From Podaxis mareebaensis (Eukaryota > Basidiomycota > Agaricomycetes > Agaricales > Agaricaceae): a stretch of DNA of 39,745 nucleotides. The stretch spans positions 1 to 39,745 of the forward strand of contig JAEUWP010000585.1 in assembly GCA_018524725.1 (NCBI GenBank), in the 5' to 3' direction. The first letter of the stretch is position 1; the number at the start of each line of letters is the position of its first letter. Below are positions 33,179 through 39,745 of this stretch, one piece after another. A program made the position numbers and the translations under genes. The notes beneath the pieces were generated by a model. It was not told the origin of the DNA. It ran no database searches and saw only the letters and a list, made by a program, of their open reading frames with translations.

Positions 33179-34535
33179 CTATTTTTGACATTTGATGACC
33201 ACAGGAAGAATACCTTTATACACAAGCTCATCAGCATGTGTCCCAATGGTAATATTGCCGCATACCTCCAGTGGAGAGCCCAAAAGGGCTCCGACCAATG
33301 GCTTGCAGAAAGCCGTTAATTATGCCACCGTGTGCGGTAACAGAGATGTCTATGGCGGTGAGTTCTTTCTCCCAAGATCCCAAAGCCACTACTTACAAAT
33401 CGAGGATGGGTCTTTCTCGAAGATATAGTCCAACACCTTGTGCGCGCGTTTAGCTACCTCAGCCTTTGTCTCTCTGACGTCCGGATCCCAGAGTATATCC
33501 TCCTCTTCGAAACCCTCCTCAAACTCGTAATCCGGGAAACGCTCGTGGATATATGAACGTGTCCTGCGCTTATCGCAAGTGTGTACTCCATTTTCTTCGC
33601 GACAATTCTGGGGATTGTGCAATGCATCAGCAAAGGGGTAGTATATACCTAGCCGTTATAATACTCGCCTCCAAAACGACAACAGTTCGCTTATCTTCCA
33701 CGTCACCCAAAACCATTCCTTCAAACGTGATCCGAAGGGTATCCATTGCCCTTGTCAGGGGACTCGAATACAATCTATCGGGAAGGGTAATCCTAAACGG
33801 CAGTTCCGCCTCCCATCCGCGCTTAGCCTCTACCGCCTGATTGATTCCGATTGGCGTAAGTTCCGGATCCGCTACCATCCGCCAAAGTCATTAAAACCAC
33901 AAATCAACAAATCTCAAACAATACGCTCAAAGGAGAGACTCACGTCCCCAAGTGATTTCATCATCTCCATTCCTCTTGCTCATCTCCCTATACCGGTTGT
34001 ACCTTGATCAATCTACGCGAGAAACAAGAAAGCTCAAAGCACATACGCATCCCAACATTTTGACCCATACTTGGCTTCTGCAACATTGTCTAGCCGATAC
34101 AACAGTCAACACACAAATGTGTGAAGGAATGATAGATAAAAAAGTCTTACGCCACCCTTGCCCATGTCTCGCAAAGAAAAACACTTTAACCTCTGCATTC
34201 TCCCCTTTCAACTCTTCATTCAACACAGCGATCCTCTCCCGGAATCGGTCCCACCGCTCCGGTGTATCATCTAGCAAACCCATTCTCAGCGGAATCTAAA
34301 TAAGATCAATTAACAACATCCCAGAGCACCCTCATAAGCCATAATCACAGCACTCACCGCCGGTTGAGTCAGCGACTCATGATTCTCCGTGTCATGTACA
34401 AAGAACCCTGGAACGGCCTATGTACCACAGTCCACGGTCCGTTATCAGCATTCCATTCTCGAAGAGCCAAGCAAATGGAAGACTAGGGACGTCAAAAACG
34501 AGAATGCATACCTGGTAACGATACCTCGAGGGCAT
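33179..34535 (-). CDS. Histidine-phosphatase (PMU1-type), copy 2
   Basis: Nine exons (34512-34535, 34358-34417, 34151-34295, 34047-34089, 33944-34002, 33669-33871, 33397-33607, 33266-33349, 33179-33213), 864 nt, 287 residues. Begins MPSRYRYQAVPGFFVHDTEN. Motifs: FFARHGQG (RHG at 71-73), HNVAEAKYGSKCWD, NGDDEITWGPDPELTPIG, YSSPLTRAM, ENCREENGVHTCDKRRTRSY, the second catalytic His in TAHGG (H255), and the end TGGILPVVIKCQK. Its motif set is fully canonical. Exons 7 and 8 are the same length (211 and 84 nt) as in copy 1. The intron at 33608-33668 starts with GC (GAG|GCGAGT), where copy 1 has GTGAGT at the matching place. Confidence 0.9.
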
Positions 34536-35426
34536 AACTGCCAAGATCGCCAATCGGTTCGGTTCTGGAAAACCGTAGACCCCCTTGGCCCTCGAGCTTT
34601 CAACGGATCCAGCTTATTAGTCCGGGAAAATTTTCCATAAGAATCGCATTAAGATTGTCAACTAGATAGCATCCACGTGGATTGATCACCTGTTGTACAC
34701 GGCATACTCATGCCCGCATAGCCGCCGGCAAATCTTTGGCCAAGCGCACAGCCCAGAACTAAATTTAACTATGTCACCGCTTTGGGGAGACACTCGCACA
34801 GCAAGGAAATAGAGAAAGGAAACTGGGGTGATGTTGTATTTAACATCTGTCAATTAAGTATACAAGACAGAGGGACTAATCCTAAAAAACATGCTAGAGG
34901 GCGAACCCCGGGGGATAAGGGGGGTGTATATTGGTACACTATGAAACAGGAGGGGACAATGACATGGCATAGGTGAGGGAGGGTCATAGTAAAGGAAAAT
35001 AGTAAAACAAAACGGGGTAACGGCCATCCAGCGGGTACTGATTGGAAGGTATATCCAGGGAGACAGGGGATTCAAAACCAGGAGGATGAAAATCGCTGGT
35101 AACAAATAAAGAACGGTAAAGAAGCGTCAAGTGTTACATCGTCATCATCACCATCAAGTTCATCAAGGAAGGAAGATTCAAGAGATGCGGATATCACAAA
35201 ACCGATGCAAAAGAACCGTGACAAGGGTGGTATTCTGAGTGAAGGGAAGAGAGTCTACGGCCATCCGGGACCAACCCAACGGGGAAGGCTTTCAGTCTTG
35301 CCGTGTGTCATCGAAACCAGAGGAACAACAAGTTGGATCGAATCGAATCAGAGCTGAGGCAGATGTCCAGAACGGGCGGATGGGGGGGAAAGCCAACTTT
35401 TAAACCGAAAGGCCGCACTCTCACCT
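34536..35426. other. Intergenic stretch before the kinase 3' end
   Basis: About 0.9 kb holding the promoter of phosphatase copy 2 and the 3' UTR of the histidine kinase. Frames are short with no motif. Confidence 0.5.
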
Positions 35427-38400
35427 TCACGAATAGTGAGGTAGATTGGCTATAGCAGACGCCCGTCGGAGGAGGAAATGACTGTTCTTCCCAACGCGTT
35501 CTCCAGCAAGCTTGTTGATTGCGTTGAGGAGATCCCCTCGTCTCAGTGGTTCTATGACCTCTCGTCAGTATTTCATCTCCGCGTAGAAATATATAGCGTA
35601 CTGGTAATATGATCATCCATGCCCGCCTGCAAGCACCTTTCACGATCACCAATCATAGCGTGAGCGGTGAGTGCAATAATCGGAATTGGCGTCAATCCCT
35701 TGTGCATCTCATACGACCGAATCAACTCTGTAGCCTCCATACCACCCATAAACGGCATTGACACGTCCATCTAAAGCCGCTGCTCAGCAACAACATCAAC
35801 AAAAACAAAACCGTGAAACCCACGAGGATAATGTCAAACGGCTTGCCCTGCGCAACTCTCGCCTTGAACGCATCCACCGCCAGACTACCATTCTCGGCGA
35901 TCTCAACCGTATGTCCATACTTCTCAAGTATCTTCACCGCCAGTTTCTGATTCACGAGGTTGTCTTCTGCCAGAAGGATATCGAATGTCACATCGTTGGG
36001 TGCAGAAACAGGCGAGACAGTGTTAGATTCGAGCGCCGTTATCAGTGCAGATGCGAGATCTTGCGCCGTGACGGGCGTTGTGACCTGTGATGAGATGCTG
36101 TTATCGAGACACCATTTGACTTTACAAAATCCGTCAGTTGAAGGAGACATGTAGAACAGTAGAGGGAGACGTACGGTTCAAGCGAGGCATCTTGGGTGCG
36201 AGTAGCACAATAGGTATATACCTCAAATGCTCCAGTTCTCTCACGCTCTCCGTCTACAAAAACAAACCACACCCATCAACAAAAACAGAACCTCAAGAAC
36301 CCCCAAAGGACCACTCACCGTACTCAACGTATCCACCACAATCGTATCCACATGCGGACACTTATCCTTATCCGCAACCTCACTAACCGAATGCACAACA
36401 TGCGGCCTCAACCCAAGCTCCTTCATCCTCTCCACAACATTCGTCGTATCCCTCAACGTATCCACAAACAAAATCGTCCTCTTCGAGAACGACGACATCT
36501 TTGCAAGTGTAGCCTCCATCGTCGAATGCGAGATTTGCGAGGATATCGTAAAGAAGAACTTGGACCCTTTTGACACCTCAGACTCGACCCACATGTTGCC
36601 CTGCATAAGGTTGACCAGACGTTTCGAGATGGACAGTCCAAGACCCGTTCCACCATACTCCTGCAATCACCTCACTGATTAGTATCCGCAAGTAAAAACG
36701 AATCGTAGCACACATACCCTCGTCGTCGATCCATCAGCCTGACAGAACGTATCAAAAATCATCGTCAACTTGTCCTTCGCAATCCCAATACCCGTATCCA
36801 TCACCGCAAACTCAACGGTCACCATCTGATCATCCAAACTCAACAACCGACAACTCAACGCCACATGTCCCTTCCTCGTCACCTTGCTCGGCGTAAACTT
36901 GATCGCGTTCCCGACAAGGTTCGTAATAACCTGACGTAAACGCAACGAATCACCAATAAGCTGGTCCGGGATATCAGCCTCAATCTCATATGTGAGGTCG
37001 AGGTTGTTTTGTGACGCGCGGACGACGAGTGTTTTGAGGATTCCAAAGACAGTCTGGCGGAGGGAGTACGTGACGGCTTCCATCGTCATCCTACCAGCCT
37101 CGACTACCCCCAACAGTCAGTCCACATCCAAAAGTAAAAAAAAACCAAAACCCGCTCACTCTTGGAAATATCCAAAATATCATCAATAATCAACAGCAGG
37201 CTCCTCGCAAGACTATGCACCAGCAACAAACTCTCCCTCTGCGATCGATTCAAATCACTATCCAGCGTCAACTCCGTCATTCCAATAATACCATTCATCG
37301 GGGTCCTACGACGAAGATCTCAGTTGATTTCGTTATTCCAAAAAAAGAAAACCAACCACCACTCACCGAATCTCATGAGACATATTCGCCAAAAACTCCG
37401 ACTTGCTCCTATTCGCCAACTCGGCCGCCTCCCTCGCGGCCGTATTCTTCTGAATCGAGTCCCTCAAATTAAACACCATCTGGTTGATCTGGGTCTTCAA
37501 CGAGTCCATTTCACCCGACGCTTCGACAGTGATGAACCGCGTGAAATCACCATCCATAGCCGCCGCGGAAATCTGTGCGAAACCTCGCACTTGCGTCGTC
37601 AAATTACCCGCCATCGTGTTGACACTCAACCTAAAAAGAATAGCGGATGAGTAAAAGGAATTAGAGAGGAAGAAGGAAATACATACGTGATCTCTTGCCA
37701 GATCCCTTGGACGTTCCCCACTTCAGCTTGCACACCAAGCTTCCCCTCCGTCCCGACTTCTCTCGCGACCTTCTTCACCTCCGCAGCGAAAATAGCCAAC
37801 TGATCAATCATATCATTGATGGTATTGACGAGATTCAACATCTCTCCAGACACCGACACCCCCCGAATCTTCTGCGTCAAATCACCCCTCGCCACAGCCG
37901 TCTACATCCATCATGGGTCAATCATCAACAAGAGAAACAAAGCAGACTAAACAACTCACCGTCGCAACAGCAATCGTCCGAACCTGCAGCGTCAAATTAT
38001 TCGCCATGACATTCACATTATCCGTCAAATCCTTCCAAGTCCCACCAACACCAGTGACCCTCGCCTGACCACCCAACCTACCCTCCGTCCCAACCTCCCT
38101 CGCCACCCTCGTCACCTCATCCGCAAACACACTCAAACTCTCCGTCATCCCATTCACCGTCTCCTTGAGCTCCAGAATCTCTCCACGCACATCCACATCA
38201 ATCTTCTTCGTTAGATCACCACCCGCGACGGCTTTCGTCACTTGGGCGATGGAACGGACTTGGTTGGTTAGGTTCATCGCCATCAGGTTGACGTTGTCTG
38301 TGAGAACCTGTGATATGCCATGTCAATTGCCGATAGGGGTAGTATAGAAATAAAGTGGGTTACACACCTTCCACATTCCCTGCACATCAGGGACGAAAGC

Positions 38401-39669
38401 CTGTCCACCAAGTATACCCTCCGTCCCAACCTCCAAACTGACCCTAGTCACCTCATTCGCAAGCGTACTCAACTGCGCAACCATACTATTCACAGTCAAC
38501 TTGAGATCCAACATCTCGCCCTGCACGTCCACATTGACTTGTTTACTGAGATCACCCAATGCGACGGCCTTGGTCACTTCGGAGATGGAGCGGACTTGAT
38601 CCGTAAGGTTGGATGCCATTTTCTGTCAGAGTACGTAGGTTGGTTACACGAAAGACGGGAAGGAGGAGATTTACGTACGTTGACGTTCCTGGTCAAATCG
38701 GCCCAGGTTCCTTGTACACCTTCAACCCTCGCCTGTCCACCCAATATACCCTGCGTCCCGACCTCGAGCGCCACTCGTGTCACCTCAGACGCAAACGCGG
38801 ACAACTGGTCCACCATACTGTTCACAGTACCTACAAAGCTCCTCATCAACAATAATACCAACAAATAGAAAAGCAAAACACGCACTCTTCAAAGTGGACA
38901 TCTCACCCTCGACCTGAATCTCAATCTTCTGCGTCAAATCACCCCTGGCGACAGCAGTCGTCACAACGGCTATCGACCGCACTTGGTCCGTCAAGCTCGA
39001 ACACATCCTATTCACCTAATGCATCCCATCAGTAAACAACGATAAGCAGAAAAAAGGGAGGGAAACACACATTGCGAACCAACTCGAACCAAACACCCTC
39101 CACATCCGGAACATGCGCCTGACCACCCAACTTTCCTTGGGACCCAACCTCAAGCGTGACCCTCGTGACTTCAGCCGCCAGCGCTCGTAGTCTACATGAA
39201 AAGAAGGCGGGTCGAGGGTCAGCAATCCATCAATTCATCGTCATAACCCCAAAATGCCATATCGGCCAATCGCAGGTCATATATCATGTATCATATGAGT
39301 AAAAGGGAAGACGCAGAATGACCATTGGGAATGAAGGGGGATATATATGGGTGGGGGTGAGAGAACACACACACCTGACGACCATTCCATTTACGGTGTT
39401 CTTGAGATCTAGTATCTCACCTCGTGCGTCCACTTCGATTTGTTTCGAGAGATCGCCTAGTGCGACTGCTTTCGTGACTTTGGCTATCGAACGCACCTGT
39501 ATTTACTATGAGCACACGAAGAAAGAAAGAAAGAAAGAAAGAAAAAAAGCATGAAGACTCGCCTGAGACGTCAAATTCGCAGCCAACTTGTTGACAACAC
39601 CCGTCAACTCCCTCCAAGTCCCCTCCACATCCAAAACCAACGCCTGCCCACCCAACTTGCCCTCCGTCT
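35427..39669 (-). CDS. nik1: Group III hybrid histidine kinase (Nik1/Os-1 type), N-terminal part outside window
   Basis: More than a dozen exons with GT-AG introns of about 50-70 nt and one GC-AG. Visible N to C: end of one HAMP unit ([25 protein letters not shown]), then six units opening [40 protein letters not shown] and VRGFAQIS, about 92 residues apart. Next the dimerisation box [16 protein letters not shown] (His codon 37375-37377, split by an intron just after), the N box [15 protein letters not shown]1 [10 protein letters not shown] and G2 [11 protein letters not shown]. Then a pseudo-receiver-like linker, and a receiver with [13 protein letters not shown], phospho-Asp in [10 protein letters not shown] (codon 35765-35767) and KPL. 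It ends ANLPHYS. In fungi this soluble kinase senses osmotic stress upstream of the Hog1 pathway and is the target pathway of phenylpyrrole and dicarboximide fungicides. Confidence 0.95.
39520..39549. repeat. (GAAA)n microsatellite inside a kinase intron
   Basis: Five to six GAAA units followed by an A run. On the coding strand it makes the pyrimidine-rich tract (CTTT)n of the GC-AG intron 39497-39562 and may aid splicing. Seen directly. Confidence 0.8.
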
Positions 39670-39745
39670 TAATTTAAGATTATTACCCCCACCCTGCCAA
39701 AGGCTGGGTGTTACAGCCTAGCGGCATCAAAGGCATTAGCCTATG
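39670..39745. other. Non-coding right edge: intron or inserted sequence
   Basis: Coding similarity of the kinase stops exactly between Gly and Thr of the expected VGTEGKLGG motif. On the minus strand the preceding bases are an AT-rich CTTAAATTAAG, which fits an intron acceptor in phase 0. The donor lies outside the window. An insertion or assembly edge is the alternative. Confidence 0.45.

Noticed and set aside
38320..38868. Plus-strand frame of 182 codons
   Set aside because: It lies antisense to the HAMP-repeat exons of the kinase, whose minus-strand motifs are certain. The open frame is a codon-bias shadow.
39670..39745. LTR retrotransposon end
   Set aside because: Only a TGTAACACCC-like motif is present; there is no second terminal repeat, primer-binding site or target duplication in view. 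Kept only as an alternative to an intron.
1..39745. CRISPR arrays, bacterial operons, phage or plasmid modules
   Set aside because: No regularly spaced repeats or prokaryotic gene order. The spliceosomal introns show eukaryotic nuclear DNA.

Overview
The window reads as nuclear DNA of a filamentous basidiomycete, most likely an Agaricomycete. Genes are split by many short introns (mostly 47-75 nt, GT-AG, with CTNAC/CTAAT-like branch sites). The protein families fit too: an OSTalpha/TMEM184 protein with very small exons, F-box proteins, a PARP-E2 fusion, an alkyltransferase-like protein, a group III HAMP-repeat histidine kinase, and several Agaricomycete-type orphan membrane or secreted proteins. 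I saw no bacterial, viral or plasmid features. Gene models were spliced by hand, by asking that reading frame, GT/GC-AG borders and known family motifs agree. Where the summed exons divide exactly by three, the model is strong.

Layout. 1-3181: no convincing gene. 3182-4299 (+): F-box protein. 5185-5862 (-): His/Ser/Tyr-rich low-complexity protein. 6227-7769 (-): seven-helix membrane protein. 8398-8966 (-): small ankyrin protein. 9157-13461 (-): 18-exon gene fusing a PARP catalytic domain to a UBE2Q-like ubiquitin-conjugating domain. 14114-14588 (-): weak orphan model. 14.8-18.8 kb: gene-poor. 18783-21373 (+): 17-exon OSTalpha/TMEM184 transporter-like protein. 21649-22317 (-): small secreted protein. 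22641-23216 (-): alkyltransferase-like DNA-repair protein with Trp in place of the reactive Cys. 24144-24563 (-): possible one-helix protein. 24860-25779 (+): NAT9-like acetyltransferase. 26042-27590 (-): second F-box protein, with an in-frame stop in its F-box. 28370-29335 (+): AsaB/CmcJ-like oxygenase-family protein. 30496-31241 (-): two-helix membrane protein with a cysteine-rich tail. 31687-32962 and 33179-34535 (-): tandem pair of histidine-phosphatase (PMU1-like) genes. 35427 to the right edge (-): group III hybrid histidine kinase, cut off at its N-terminal side.

The genes do not form an obvious operon-like or biosynthetic cluster. This is ordinary mixed housekeeping and lineage-specific fungal gene space. 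The most interesting items are the PARP-E2 fusion (with one exon junction that does not keep frame), the F-box nonsense codon, the tandem phosphatases in which one copy has changed a GT donor to GC, two other GC-AG introns, 11- and 12-nt microexons, and the abrupt loss of coding similarity in the last 76 bases.
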